Shown: positions 27,701 through 50,510, counted from the first letter of the stretch. The stretch is 64,000 bases of DNA from Tachypleus tridentatus (GCF_004210375.1 NC_134828.1:22870400-22934399), one strand, 5' to 3'. The notes: a model not told the origin generated them from the sequence alone. Made by a program: numbers and translations.

Positions 27701-29145
27701 GATATTTGGACACTTAAAGATTTATCTAGAAAAGTAAAAGTATTGAGAACTGTGTTGATAACAAATAATGGTCACTTGTACAAGTTCAGACAAGTGTTAC
27801 GTACATGTGCCATACACTACTTGTCTTTTCAACGAAAACAATAACTATGATACAAATCAGATATCTTTAGGCTGTGGATGTAAATGGTTGACACTGAATA
27901 ACCTTATTAAATATTTAGGTAGTTGGCAGCATACATTAATGACTATTTTTAAATATCTTGCTTCATTCAAGGGCTTACATACATCTGAAAAGGAATGACA
28001 AACATACTTGAAATAAACACTAAAAACCAAAAAAAGCTCTCTCTTCAATTTTTGTACTTTTGAAGCATATCTCCAATTATCCTAAAATAATAATAAAAAC
28101 AAACAGCAAAAATACTGTTTCATAATTAAATGTTTTTAACTAGAAGTTTTTCTGGTATAATTTGAGTCTTTTATCAATTTATAAACTACTATCAACAAAT
28201 CAATATATTTTTTCATAACCCTTTCTATAAGAAGACCTGAATTTAGCTTCCTTGTATATATGAATGAAATGTTTTTTTGGTGTATTTCTCGATTTTATTT
28301 TTTCATAATTGTCTTTGGGTCACTAACCTTTCCATTTCAAATAGAACTGTAATAAATATCTTAAGAATTTTCACTAGATGAAAGATAGCATGAATGGTTT
28401 TTGGTAAGTTAGAATCAACTCAGTAAAGACATTATTGTGCTATAAGAAAATTGTAACTGAAAATGATTTAAGTTTATTAATCGAGAACAAACAAGTCAAA
28501 AACTGCTAAAGCCTACTTTTTATACAATGCAACATAACATACAGAATAAAAAAATTAAGTTGTTTTTTTAAAGTTATATTACAAAAAAATGTTTGCATCA
28601 TTATATAATAGTATTTAATCATTTATCATTATATAAAAAAAATTATATATAACTTTCATCCGTTTTATTATGAAATAATAATCCTATTTTTATTGTCATA
28701 TAACCAAAAATATATTAGAGTTATGGAATCACCAGAATCCTTAAATTACCTGCATTGTTGTAACTCCTAGTTCTTCATTGCTTACTTTCCGCAAATGTGA
28801 ACCTATTACTTTTGCTTCACTCTTTAAGTAAATGCCTCCAAATGCACCAACTTCTGATTGTTTTAAAGGTTCGTTATTGACATCAAATGTATCTTGTTTG
28901 TCTGATGGACTAGGTCTGTCTCTTCCTACAATATATGGGCTTCCATGTAATCGAGTTCTATATTTTCCAAATATTTTCAAAGGCTGTGTTAAGTTTTCTC
29001 CTCCATTTAAATTCAAGTCACTTATGCCCAAACAAGTTAAAGGAAGATCACTTGTTATAATCCACAATACGACTAAGCTCAAAAATGGCTTGGTAAACAA
29101 ACCTTCTTTGTCGGAAATCATACTGTTTAAAGTTCTCTTCTGCAT
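1909..29145 (-). CDS. CACHD1: CACHD1 orthologue (VWFA and cache domain-containing protein 1), N-terminal part, nine exons, gene continues past left edge
   Basis: Nine minus-strand exons (29145-28750, 24861-24799, 10113-9965, 6738-6632, 6295-6157, 5625-5481, 4724-4589, 3407-3324, 2049-1909) join with GT-AG introns and perfect phase to about 453 residues. Family matches I recognise: NEELGVTTMQ (exon 1), a CC pair at the end of exon 3, a single C in SSCDLA (exon 4), MKWQYF (exon 5), VQPHGKHVMIIIDHGNS (exon 6) and GFVKAFQLLRNS (exon 8). Order: signal peptide (hydrophobic stretch at residues 20-32), VWA_N-type region (~residues 100-270), then VWA domain from ~residue 295. CACHD1 is a type I membrane protein related to alpha2delta subunits; the vertebrate protein modulates T-type calcium channels. 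The cache domains, transmembrane segment and tail lie beyond base 1. Several NxT sequons (NLT in exons 1, 2 and 4) fit an extracellular protein. The start could be Met1 or Met9. Confidence 0.93.
2366..2540. mobile_element. hAT-type MITE with perfect 8-bp target-site duplication (CACHD1 intron 8)
   Basis: Terminal inverted repeats CAGTGCTCGAAGTGG (left) and, inverted, CCGGTGCTTGAAGTAGAG (right) bound a 175-bp non-coding element. It is flanked by the direct repeat GATATGAG at 2358-2365 and 2541-2548. An 8-bp duplication plus CAGTG-type ends is the hAT signature. The interior contains GGGGGTA and CCCCCA runs near each end. Confidence 0.85.
2937..3176. mobile_element. mariner-like MITE (copy 1), CACHD1 intron 8
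   Basis: The left end CAGGGTGTTCGGACAGTCAC and the inverted right end (CAGAGTGTTCGGAAAGTCAC) form a ~26-bp terminal inverted repeat around a 240-bp non-coding element. A 77-bp relative lies at 17952-18028. No clear TA duplication remains at this copy. Confidence 0.75.
3324..3407 (-). CDS. CACHD1: CACHD1 exon 8 (VWA domain)
   Basis: It encodes STNHLLGFVKAFQLLRNSLP followed by PIGREKS, matching the CACHD1 helix H..GF.KAFQL.R. The acceptor TTTTTTAG precedes ATTCC and the donor is GAGTG/GTAAAG. Both junctions are phase 1. The forward-strand reading frame that covers this stretch is an antisense shadow. Confidence 0.9.
3500..3600 (-). repeat. SINE-B fragment, diverged (CACHD1 intron 7)
   Basis: Diverged antisense copy of the second tRNA-like SINE family: a TGTCCACC...GGAAATC...TTTTAGTGTCGTAAGTCCGTAGA core ending in GGGGACC. 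Confidence 0.55.
3690..3975 (-). repeat. LINE 3'-end relic (CACHD1 intron 7)
   Basis: This stretch aligns by eye with parts of 36,770-36,960 and 53,240-53,400 (shared words AGCTGAAGATGACT and AAAATTTATAT). The fuller copy at 36.7-37.7 kb reads as the C-terminal part of a non-LTR retrotransposon ORF2 on the minus strand, so this is taken as a shorter relic of the same kind. Confidence 0.5.
4589..4724 (-). CDS. CACHD1: CACHD1 exon 7 (VWA domain)
   Basis: It encodes VGLIGLSGEPQHPQSDSCLS and continues to FSRFIDGLQKTK. The vertebrate counterpart has a similar strand, a single conserved Cys and a KxxFxxFVxxL helix. The acceptor is ATTTTAG and the donor AAAG/GTTTCT, a slightly weak donor; exit phase is 1. 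Phase and position fit exons 6 and 8 exactly. Confidence 0.87.
5129..5301. repeat. Hairpin element 1 (long imperfect inverted repeat), CACHD1 intron 6
   Basis: Arms GGCTGGTATGGGTT...GATAAAGCAGAGAACAATG and the inverted match ending CCCATACCAGCC at 5255 form a ~55-bp imperfect stem around a short loop. On the minus strand the loop reads GAAGATGGCTTAAGAAAGTC. The flank just after the right arm (ACATTTTTACTTCAA...GGGTTTCTT) is shared with hairpin element 2 at 10.3 kb, so it belongs to the mobile unit. Confidence 0.7.
5481..5625 (-). CDS. CACHD1: CACHD1 exon 6: start of VWA domain with degenerate MIDAS
   Basis: It encodes RDVYLATVQPHGKHVMIII followed by DHGNS at about residues 304-308, the first strand and MIDAS loop of the VWA domain. 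A canonical MIDAS is DxSxS; here it is D-H-G-N-S, the same DxGxS form known for vertebrate CACHD1, so metal binding may be altered. The remainder covers the first helix and second strand, ending HILFTLSHKDK. The acceptor is TTCTAG and the donor AAG/GTAAGT, phase 0. Confidence 0.95.
6157..6295 (-). CDS. CACHD1: CACHD1 exon 5
   Basis: It encodes VFRENLIKHPYMKWQYF and then ISAAGIHSEYPAYIQ, corresponding to the conserved NL..NP.IKWQYF..EGIF..FPA block of CACHD1. The acceptor TTTTTTCAG has a strong pyrimidine tract, and the donor is CACAG/GTAAAT. The exon ends with two codon bases (AG), completed as Arg by exon 6. Confidence 0.93.
6632..6738 (-). CDS. CACHD1: CACHD1 exon 4
   Basis: It encodes FNDHFGTAVSLESSCDLASP and then NLTDELFSPGINLTDG. 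The pattern (Phe-rich start, SxxCD, later FxPGxxL) follows the same region of vertebrate CACHD1. The acceptor TTTATAG and donor GATG/GTATGT are good; entry phase 2 and exit phase 1 agree with both neighbours. It holds two NLT N-glycosylation sequons. Confidence 0.92.
6739..9964 (-). other. CACHD1 intron 3
   Basis: AT-rich intron. It holds an eleven-copy 41-bp minisatellite (7757-8203) and, at its 5' end, four non-exonic copies of the 75-bp repeat shared with exon 3. A TA/CA-rich palindromic patch lies near 9489-9530. No other gene is seen. Confidence 0.7.
7757..8203. repeat. 41-bp minisatellite, about 11 copies
   Basis: The unit begins AAGAAACAGTTAACACATAC and continues AATATGAACATTGTATTGTAT. 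Unit starts are at 7761, 7802, 7843, 7884, 7925, 7966, 8007, 8048, 8089, 8130 and 8171, exactly 41 bp apart. Units differ mainly by T/C in GAATATT versus GAACATT. The array lies inside CACHD1 intron 3. Confidence 0.95.
9646..10020. repeat. 75-bp minisatellite, 5 copies, spanning exon 3 / intron 3 boundary of CACHD1
   Basis: Copies occupy 9646-9720, 9721-9795, 9796-9870, 9871-9945 and 9946-10020 and differ at only a few positions (GACACTGG, GAGACTGG, GACCCTGA variants). In the gene's sense each unit is 56 nt of exon 3 coding sequence, the donor CAG/GTGATT and 19 nt of intron. Donor positions are 9965, 9890, 9815, 9740 and 9665. Confidence 0.95.
9965..10113 (-). CDS. CACHD1: CACHD1 exon 3; its 3' end and donor are part of a 75-bp tandem repeat
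   Basis: It encodes a basic helical stretch beginning IAGRLQEKVEKYLNVLEKNK, then HHLDSPVSDINLCCDLDTSDF, matching the VWA_N region of CACHD1 including the conserved CC pair. The acceptor is TTTTCAG. The donor TTCAG/GTGATT leaves two bases (AG), which join exon 4 to give Ser in frame. The last 56 nt (10020-9965) and the donor are the exon-proximal copy of a five-copy tandem repeat. Reading past the donor hits TGA at once, so only splicing at 9965 keeps the frame. Confidence 0.92.
10326..10512. repeat. Hairpin element 2, related to element at 5.1 kb
   Basis: Left arm CTAGTATGGGTATTAAAACTTT... and right arm ...AAAGTTTTAATGTCCACACCAGC form a long imperfect stem. On the minus strand the centre reads CTGAAGATGACCTAAGAAGG, followed by TTAAAATG. 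The 3' flank ACATTTTTTATTTCAAGTGG matches the flank of hairpin element 1. Confidence 0.72.
11380..11860 (+). other. CpG-richer patch with a candidate short first exon
   Basis: The patch has clearly more CpG than the surrounding intron. At 11,499-11,555 a plus-strand frame reads MLARMAAELEEPARIMDQ and stops at TAA. The internal ATG sits in a good context (CACGCATGG), and the end CCAG/TAAG also contains a CA/GTAAGA splice donor. I do not recognise the peptide and no second exon is identified; it could equally be a transposon fragment. Confidence 0.25.
12026..12083. repeat. Hairpin with perfect 18-bp arms
   Basis: GAGACGACGTTTCGGTTT at 12026-12043 is the exact inverse complement of 12066-12083, with a 22-nt spacer. 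The CGAAACG word inside the arm resembles that of hairpin element 3, but the loop differs. Confidence 0.8.
12452..12553. repeat. Tandem duplication of a ~50-bp unit
   Basis: Two copies of a unit containing ACAACAAATACTG, TTATAACAACACGACATAAT and GG lie exactly 50 bp apart, differing at a few bases. Confidence 0.85.
13189..13308 (-). mobile_element. SINE-B copy (tRNA-like), antisense
   Basis: GTTATAGCAAAGCCACATCG, then GGCTATCTGCTGA, CCACCGAGGGGAATCGAAC, TTTTAGCG and a terminal CCAGCGGGGGGACC. The inverse of GGGGAATCGAAC is a Pol III B-box-like GTTCGATTCC, consistent with a tRNA-derived SINE. Confidence 0.75.
13487..13682 (-). repeat. Tandemly duplicated SINE-B fragment with TG microsatellites
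   Basis: Two 95-bp units each begin with a (TG)n run and continue TTCTTATAGCAAAGCCACAT, then TAAACTAT and GGGGTATCGAACCCCTGAGT. The shared motif CTTATAGC lies 95 bp apart. This is a duplicated 3' part of the same SINE family as at 13.2 kb. Confidence 0.8.
14015..14200 (-). mobile_element. SINE-A copy, truncated, antisense
   Basis: An antisense tail of TTTTG repeats is followed by AACTCTTGGGCTACTC, AATAGTGG, AACGCCCCCAC and the tRNA-like head with GGGATTCGAACCCGCGACC, ending CATGCCGGGCC. The central 3' part is missing. Confidence 0.85.
14652..14921 (-). mobile_element. SINE-A copy, full length, antisense
   Basis: Complete element from TTTTGAATTTCGCACAAAGC through CTAGCCGTCCCTAATTTAGC to the tRNA-like head with the B-box inverse GGGATTCGAACC. 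Confidence 0.88.
15551..15662. repeat. Hairpin element 3 with perfect 25-bp arms
   Basis: Positions 15568-15592 and 15607-15631 are exact inverse complements (arm contains GAGCGAACAACGTTTCGAC). The loop and right arm read GATGACCGAAGAAGGTCGAA. Weaker pairing extends the stem outward. The right flank CTACACCAGCCG resembles the right arm end of hairpin elements 1 and 2, which suggests one family. Confidence 0.8.
16965..17242 (-). mobile_element. SINE-A copy, antisense, with target-site duplication
   Basis: Full-length antisense copy ending CCATGCAGGGCC. The direct repeat TCTAGTAGTT flanks both ends, which indicates a retrotransposition target-site duplication. Confidence 0.88.
17291..17553 (+). 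mobile_element. SINE-A copy, sense
   Basis: It starts GGCCAAGCGTGTTAAGGCGT, carries CGCGGGTTCACATCC as a degraded B box, and ends TGTGCGAAATTAAAAAACAA. It lies inverted 48 bp from the preceding copy, so the two could form a large stem in a transcript. Confidence 0.88.
17952..18028. mobile_element. mariner-like MITE (copy 2), 77 bp
   Basis: Ends CAGGGTGTTCGGAAAGTCAC and the inverted AAGGGTGTTAAAACGTCAC match the copy at 2937-3176. TA dinucleotides at 17950-17951 and 18029-18030 fit a TA target-site duplication. Confidence 0.8.
18295..18709. mobile_element. hAT-type MITE, 415 bp
   Basis: Ends CAGGGGTGTAG and CTACGCCCCTG are inverted repeats. Flanks are GTAAAAACG on the left and GTAAAACG on the right, an 8-bp duplication with a one-base indel. 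No coding capacity is seen. Confidence 0.75.
18739..19083. mobile_element. TIR element with CCGTGTTTCTCCGA ends
   Basis: The left end CCGTGTTTCTCCGATAATAA and the inverted right end (CCGTGTTTCTCCGAAAATAA) flank 345 bp with internal TAAGCCCTA words. TA duplications sit at 18737-18738 and 19084-19085. I recall very similar ends in many animal genomes. The middle (about 18,860-18,960) is a TAGTTTAATAGTT-type low-complexity run. Confidence 0.82.
19415..19510 (-). repeat. SINE-B fragment, antisense
   Basis: TTTTTCGTAAAGCCATG, GTGTCCACCATGGGGAATCG, then TTTAGCGTTGTAAATCCGCA: a 5'- and 3'-truncated, diverged copy of the 13.2 kb family. Confidence 0.6.
20716..20992 (-). mobile_element. SINE-A copy, antisense
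   Basis: Full-length copy from TTTGAAATTCGCGCAAAGC to CCATGCCGGGCC. The B-box inverse is GGGATTGGAACCC, one base off consensus. Confidence 0.87.
21944..22237 (+). mobile_element. SINE-A copy, sense
   Basis: It begins GGCCCGACATAGCCAGG, has B box GGTTCGAATCA, and ends GCGCGAAATTAAAAAAACAA with a CAAACAAACAAA tail. Confidence 0.88.
23440..23725 (+). mobile_element. SINE-A copy with perfect 12-bp target-site duplication
   Basis: Full-length copy starting GATCCGCCATGGCCAGG with an AACAAAGAAACAA tail. The direct repeat ACGTACTTAACA occurs at 23428-23439 and 23726-23737. Confidence 0.92.
23961..24198 (+). mobile_element. SINE-A copy with internal deletions
   Basis: CCATGGCCAGGTGGTTAATC shows the head deleted between the A-box region and the anticodon-arm region; the rest ends GAAATTCGAAACAAACAAA. 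The CTAGCGCAGATAG segment is also missing. Confidence 0.85.
24753..24779. repeat. CA/TG microsatellite beside CACHD1 exon 2 donor
   Basis: About 13 CA dinucleotides on the plus strand. In the CACHD1 transcript this is a (GU)n run starting about 19 nt after the exon 2 splice donor. Confidence 0.9.
24799..24861 (-). CDS. CACHD1: CACHD1 exon 2 (63 nt)
   Basis: The sequence AVFDSLPFMDTETNLTKNIK aligns with the vertebrate CACHD1 stretch directly after the GVTTMQ motif. Acceptor AAG precedes GCT and donor GTAAGT follows CAA; both junctions are phase 0. This is a very short exon, and a CA microsatellite lies about 19 nt downstream of its donor in the transcript sense, where it reads (GU)n. One NLT sequon is present. 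Confidence 0.85.
24862..28749 (-). other. CACHD1 intron 1
   Basis: About 3.9 kb of AT-rich sequence, unusually free of the SINEs that fill neighbouring introns. I find no exon, hairpin or tandem repeat. The reading frames inside it are short and without family resemblance. Confidence 0.65.
28750..29145 (-). CDS. CACHD1: CACHD1 exon 1: signal peptide and start of VWA_N region
   Basis: It encodes residues 1-132. Met1 (29145-29143) is the first in-frame ATG; Met9 is an alternative closer to the hydrophobic core PFLSLVVLWIITS, which is followed by a Cys and small residues suitable for signal cleavage. The exon ends ATG-CAG then GTAATT, phase 0. The last residues NEELGVTTMQ are a strongly conserved CACHD1 signature and anchor the identification. 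Confidence 0.9.
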
Positions 29146-29760
29146 GAACTCAAAAGTGTAACTTAATTAGAAAAGTACAATTCATAAACATTCATCTTAA
29201 AATAATTTGGTAAAATACGTGATCAGATTAAAATAACGATGCAGTGCACCTACTGATACATTAAAACAACATTTTGAAGAACAAGCGGTCAAAACTAAAC
29301 TGTCAAGTGTCAATATCATGCACTTCTTCACAATGAATGATACTGGTGTGTTGACAGCCGTGCGGCGGATTCAGCCCGTAGGTTCTGGTATCACCGTTCA
29401 GAACGTATTCTATTTTCTAATCTAAAAACCGACGGTCAATTTTAACACCGGAATATACCAACTAAGCACTATAATATTAAAAGTATAGTACATACTAATA
29501 CCAGTACTTCATTACGACAATTATTTCCAGATATATTACCGAAACATCTCCGTAGTCCTTGCTTTATATTATCAATTTTCAGCTTATCAAACAATGACCA
29601 ACACTACGGCACGTTACGCACAACTTTCTCCATTGCCTTCGCTATTCATTTTCAGCAGTGGACGCTGCGTGTACTCTCGATGACGAGAAATCTCGCTGTT
29701 CGAGACTTTGTGATATTTCACATGATGATGCACACGAAAGCCGAAAAGGTATATAAAATG
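29146..29760. promoter_or_regulatory. Probable divergent promoter between CACHD1 and FDX2
   Basis: The two genes are head to head with 1.6 kb between start codons. CpG-richer segments (about 29,350-29,440 and 29,600-29,720) stand out from AT-rich flanks. TATATAAA at 29750-29757 could be a plus-strand TATA box, but the same spot (AAAAG/GTATAT at 29748/29749) could instead be the donor of an FDX2 5'-UTR exon. Assignment is by position and composition only. Confidence 0.5.
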
Positions 29761-30567
29761 CACATGTAGGAATGTAACAATTATTAATAATTGATTTTAT
29801 ACAGAAAGTGTAGATTCCCGAATATTCTTTTTCAGTTAACTTAATTTTAAGATCTTACAGTATGCTAATTTGTTGGTGTTTTGTAAAGTACCAAAAACTT
29901 AATAGGAAGTTTTCAGTTATTAAATGAAATAGGAATGGTGAAAATCTGTTGAAAGTGAAACGCATTGTCGCATAGTTTGAGAATTCGTGTACAAGAATAT
30001 TCGGGTACAGTTTATTATAAATATTAAAAAAGTTATTTTAGTATACTACTACTGCATAGGTATAAATCTGGCCGAACAGTAGACTTAATTAATTATTTTA
30101 GATTTTAAGAGTAGCAGGAAAAATTAATTTCGTTGATATAATAATGTTGTCAACATAAAATTAAGGTATGCAAGATATGTTAAAAATAATTCATAAAGTA
30201 CACGATAAGATTTTTTAAAATATTTCATCCGTATTTGTCATAGTATATAGTAGCCAAACGTTGACGTACAAAAGTATTGTACAAATAAAATTATAATATT
30301 AGCCATAGTCTTTAAAAAGTTAGCCAATTAATATTACATTTTTTAAAGTTCATAAAAAGACTAAACATTTTAGTGTTAGCTTTCTAGATTTTATTGTATC
30401 ATGAGTATATGTTTTCTTTTGAATGAATACAGATCAGAAAAAAAGCCTTTGAAGCTTGTTAGTTCAGAATGTAATTATATTTTAATATAATTTTCATTTA
30501 CCTGAGATGATTTTTTTAAGTTATAGAATCTGATTTTCAAATAAGAATAATGCATTTTTTATTACAG

Positions 30568-30753
30568 GAGTTGGGATGTCAATAGCCGTTACAAGTGATT
30601 ACCTTATCACAGCATTTACTACCAGTTCATTCCACTGAAAAAAATAACAGACGTTGATTGCATTATCACGTCAAAGTAGTGTTATAATTGTGTGAGATTT
30701 TTAACCTGGCTAGTAAGTACACTTCTCATAAAACAAGTGAAAAGCTCTTAATT
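30568..30753 (+). other. FDX2: Probable 5'-UTR part of the FDX2 first coding exon
   Basis: TTTTTTATTACAG/GAGTTGGG at 30567/30568 looks like a splice acceptor, which suggests that a leader exon nearer the promoter joins here. A short upstream ORF (ATG at 30576, TAG soon after) precedes the coding start. Confidence 0.45.
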
Positions 30754-46427
<15,674 letters not shown>

Positions 46428-48240
46428 CTTCTTGTAGAAATGAAAATCGTGAAAACTTTTTAACCCACCAGTCAGGAGTGTGAGTATAGAACTTAGAAAA
46501 CATTTTATAAGGAAGGAAAGATGATTGCTAAAACTGTTGTTATTTTATTCACTAAACATCAGAACTTTTGTCAGCAAATGTTTTATATCTGTTTTTCAAA
46601 GATGTTCTTAGTTCTCAAGGTTTCATTATTCATATAAGTACTGTATTACTTAAATAGAATATTGTCACACTGAACCTTACATAGATAAGTTTCTTTCACA
46701 CATTGTCTCTATTTTAAATCCTTGTATTGAAAGCAGGATAGTTTTTGAGTGTGAAATTGTAAAAAGTTGTAATAGCAGTTTATTTAGTTAGTTCTACAAT
46801 ACGGTCCTATAAAAACAAACTTGTATTAGTCTGGTGAATTAGACAGTCAGTTACTTACACCTATTAAGTTCAGAAGAAAAGACATCTTGGAGAGCAACTG
46901 ATATTCAGAATTTCTGATGATCGTACTATATATTATTAGTAAATTTATTTGTGAAACTTTATTAGAATTTGTATATTTTGTAATACCATAAACATGTATG
47001 AAATATATTTGAAACTGGATATATATATATTTTGTTTGTTATTAAGTCAAATATGACAGCTGTAGGGGAAGAAATAACATGACAGTCAATCCCACTATTC
47101 ATTGGTGAGAGAGTAACCCAACAGTTAACCTTGAGTGGTGATGGCGAGCTGCTTTTCCTCTAGTCTATCACTGCTAAATTCATGATAGCTGGCACAGATA
47201 GCCCTCATGTAGCTTTGCAGGAAACTCATAAACCAAACCAAGAAAACTATAAATATGGGATTTGTAGATTTATGTGGAACAAGTGATGTATATTTTCAGG
47301 ACTTCACTTAACCAGTTCTAAATCCATGTACAGCATAAACTGCATATTTGTAAATAATGTACAATTTATTTGATTATTCCATTCTTGTATTTAGTGAGAA
47401 AAAACTTAGATATTTAATTTATTGATTATTATTTACTAAAAAAAATACATTTAAAAATTCTGATAAAGATAACAACCCAGAAAACAGTTTTATTTAATTG
47501 GGTTTATATACTTTACACAAAATATACGTTTTTCAGCAGTATATTCCAATTTTAAATTCTTCAGAAAAATACAATTGAGATTTCATAATTTAAAAAATTC
47601 ATATCTTTAGAATAAGTTACCAAAGGTTCTTTGGTGCCACTTTAAGACTGAAGTAAGTAATACTAGCAAATATCTAAAACAAGTGCAACATGTAACATTT
47701 TCTGAGCAAATTTTACAGTTTATGATGCATTTGATCTTTGTCTTCAGGTCAAGAATATATATTCAGTTTACATAATTCTTTAGTGATGATAAACGGAACA
47801 AAAAGAACTGACTAATTGTTTTGGATAATAAACAGTTTAAGTAAAGTTCTCTTGTTTAAAAAGTGTAATGTTATATTTTTACAAACACAAAAATGATATA
47901 AATATAATAAATATTAATAAAAATAAATAATACTGATGTAGTTTCATTTATATCAGTTAGAACCTTATGTTCAGAAAAGTGACAGTTCAACATAATTGAA
48001 TGTCAACTTGAAATATCAAATTGAATATATTACTGCAAAATAAAAACTAGCTTGTTTTAGGAAACTTAGAAAGAAATGTGTCATCATTGCTTGATAGTGA
48101 CTAAAGTCTCAGTTCTGTAAGACACAGTTAATTCATTACTAATGTGTGTAAGTCTTATTATTACTAAACATGATATGACTTGTTCAAAAATTAAAATAGT
48201 TTCACCAAATTATAAGATCTAGATATATTTTAGTAACAAA
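46428..48240. other. FDX2 3' UTR and downstream flank
   Basis: No strong gene signal after the stop codon. I do not see an unambiguous AATAAA close to the stop; the first clear AATAAA-type words are near 47,905-47,930. A 5'-truncated SINE-A lies at 47,055-47,240. The polyadenylation site cannot be fixed by eye. Confidence 0.5.
47055..47240 (+). mobile_element. SINE-A, 5'-truncated and diverged
   Basis: TGACAGTCAATCCCACTATT, GAGTGGTGATGGCGAGCTGC and a TTTGCAGGAAACTCATAAAC 3' end. The tRNA-like head is missing. Confidence 0.8.
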
Positions 48241-48245
48241 CATTT

Positions 48246-48526
48246 ACAGTTAGTTGTAGGAATGTTACAACCTGATATACTGTATACAGTTAGTTGTAGG
48301 AACGTTACAACCTGATATACTGTATACAGTTAGTTGTAGGAACGTTACAACCTGATATATTGTGTATACAGTTAGTTGTAGGAACGTTACAATCTGATAT
48401 AGTGTATACAGTTAGTTGTAGGAACGTTACAATCTGATATAGTGTATACAGTTAGTTGTAGGAAGGTTACAACCTGATATACTGTATACAGTTAGTTGTA
48501 GGAACATTACAACCTGATATACTGTA
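48246..48526. repeat. 40-bp minisatellite, 7 copies
   Basis: The unit contains ACAGTTAGTTGTAGGAACGT and TACAACCTGATATACTGTAT. Copies begin at 48246, 48286 and 48326 and continue, with one 2-bp insertion, to about 48526. It lies 1.8 kb past the FDX2 stop. Confidence 0.93.
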
Positions 48527-48668
48527 ATGAAGAGACAGTAAGGGATGAATATATATCATTTAAAAGATATTTTCAATGTTAATGAAAGAAGAAACCATGG
48601 AAATAAGTAACTCGTACATCTTGCAGTAAAAATACACTGAGTACATTAATTCTTTAGCTTCATGTAAA

Positions 48669-48870
48669 CAAGTTTGCCCTTTCAGCATGGGGGTGTTATA
48701 AAGTAATGGTCAATCCCACTATTCATTGGTAAAAGAGTAGCCTAAGAGTTGATGGTGGATGGTGATGAGTAGATGTCTTCCCTCTAGCCTTACACTACTA
48801 AATTATGGATGGCTAGCACAGATAGCCTTTGTGTAGCTTGGCAAGAAATTCAAAACAAGCAAACAAATAA
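48669..48870 (+). mobile_element. SINE-A, 5'-truncated
   Basis: It begins within GCCCTTTCAGCATGGGGG and runs through CAATCCCACTATTCATTGG to GCAAGAAATTCAAAACAAGC. Confidence 0.82.
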
Positions 48871-48895
48871 ACAATAATTAAAAGAAATGTTTCTT

Positions 48896-49155
48896 GCAGT
48901 AATGCAGTTGGTTAAGGCACTTGACTCATAATCTGAGGGTCACAGGTTCAAATTCCCATCACACCAAACATGCTTGTCCTTTCAGCTGTGGGGCCATTAT
49001 AAAGTGATGGTCAATCCCACTATTTGTTGGTAAAAGAGTAGCCCAAGAGTTGTCAGTGAGTGGTGATGCTTTCCCTCTAGTTTTACACTGATAAATTAGG
49101 GACTGCTGTTACAGATAGCCCTCGTGTAGCTTTGCACGAAATTAAAAACAAACCA
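48896..49155 (+). mobile_element. SINE-A copy with likely target-site duplication
   Basis: GGTTAAGGCACTTGACTC head, GGTTCAAATTCC as a mutated B box, ACGAAATTAAAAACAAACC tail. TTGCAGTA is repeated at both ends. Confidence 0.85.
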
Positions 49156-49274
49156 TACCTTGCAGTATGTTCAATCTTTTATTTGAACTACGTTCCATGT
49201 CTCTTTATGTGCTGAATTCTTATATGATTATTTTGTGCTGGTCAGTGGCCTTGAAAGAGGGTGTGTTTTGTTTT

Positions 49275-49460
49275 TGCATGTTCTGGTGGTTTAGATGCTT
49301 GACTCACCATCTCTGACTCTTGGGTTTGAATCTCATCACTGAACATGCTCACCCTTTCAATCATGGGAGCATCATGAAGTTTTGTTCAATCCCAATATTT
49401 AATTAGAGTAGTCCAAAAGTTAGCAGCAAGTGATCTGATACAGTCTTACCTTTCTCACAC
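49275..49460 (+). mobile_element. SINE-A, strongly diverged
   Basis: GGTGGTTTAGATGCTTGACT, GGGTTTGAATCTC, GAACATGCTCACCCTTTCAA and AGTAGTCCAAAAGTTAGC are recognisable remnants. The 3' third is lost. Confidence 0.65.
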
Positions 49461-49479
49461 AAAGCTATCTCAGTCTTCT

Positions 49480-50510
49480 TTCTTCTCTCTAAGCATTGCT
49501 AAAATATTTTTGCACTCACCACACAAGTTGACATACCCTATCAATTTTGCACATGCACATATCATATGGCTACTCTCCACCAGTAGTATTGTGCCACCTC
49601 TCTCTCTCAGAAAGTCTTCACTTTCTCGATTGGCACTACATCATTTAGATGTATTTTATTCATGTGCAACTGCAGTTTCTAATTCTGCTTCATTGCTGTT
49701 TCTAATAAACTCTTTTCAACAGTTTTATTTTTCTGTGTTTGAATTCAACTATTTCAATGATTTTTTGTTTCTTGTCACTGAATTCTAAGTAAAATTAGTG
49801 TGAATTCAAGGTTCATTATATCAGAAACGGAAGTTCTCTTTATGTTCGACAACACAAATGGTACGACTTCCCAAGACTCAGGTTCAACTTATCTGCAGAA
49901 GAAGAACAGGCCTTAACCTTCAAGGAGCTGGATTAATATGTTTGACCAGTGCTTTCTTCTCACTTTCAATCTAAACTTATTTTTGAGGTAGAGTACCATC
50001 ATACTATAGAAGATTTTGACTCATTTTTAGCACCTTCTTATTTTGGTCAGTCACAATGTACACCTATTTAGGAGATGTCACCTTTCACCCACCTTCTTAC
50101 TAACATGTTAAACAGGTGTGTAATACTTTACTTGTAATTTCTCCCCTTTTCTTCTTGGGTGCATTTTACTGTTTGAACTTTCTTTTTACCCCTTCATGCT
50201 CAGAGATTTTCTGACCAGATTTAGTCAGGTGTTGTTATACACATTTCCCTTCATTTTGGATCAGTGTCCTTTTGTATGCCATTGAACTTCAGATCCATAT
50301 TTGGATTCTCTATTCACCCTTTTACCGTCAAACATCACTATCTGGGGCAAAACATTCAAGCAATAGTAACTTGAAATTCTGTGTAAATAATGCTAATTCC
50401 TTTATCACAGTAGTTGATAGAAGCTTTAGCCATTCCCTCAGTGACATCGTGCCCATGGGTCATGGGCATGCTTGAGCCTCTCCAAATCCCCTTTACGCAC
50501 TGTTATAAAA
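49480..50510 (+). other. CT-rich block, possible retroelement fragment
   Basis: Base composition resembles the block at 40.6-43.5 kb. Plus-strand frames near 49,840-50,090 contain WYDFPRLRFNLSAEEEQALT and IEDFDSFLAPSYFGQ, broken by stops, which look like decayed protein-coding sequence, perhaps gag-like. I cannot name the family. Confidence 0.3.

Noticed and set aside
28832-29161. Forward 109-residue frame
   Set aside because: It is the exact antisense shadow of CACHD1 exon 1.
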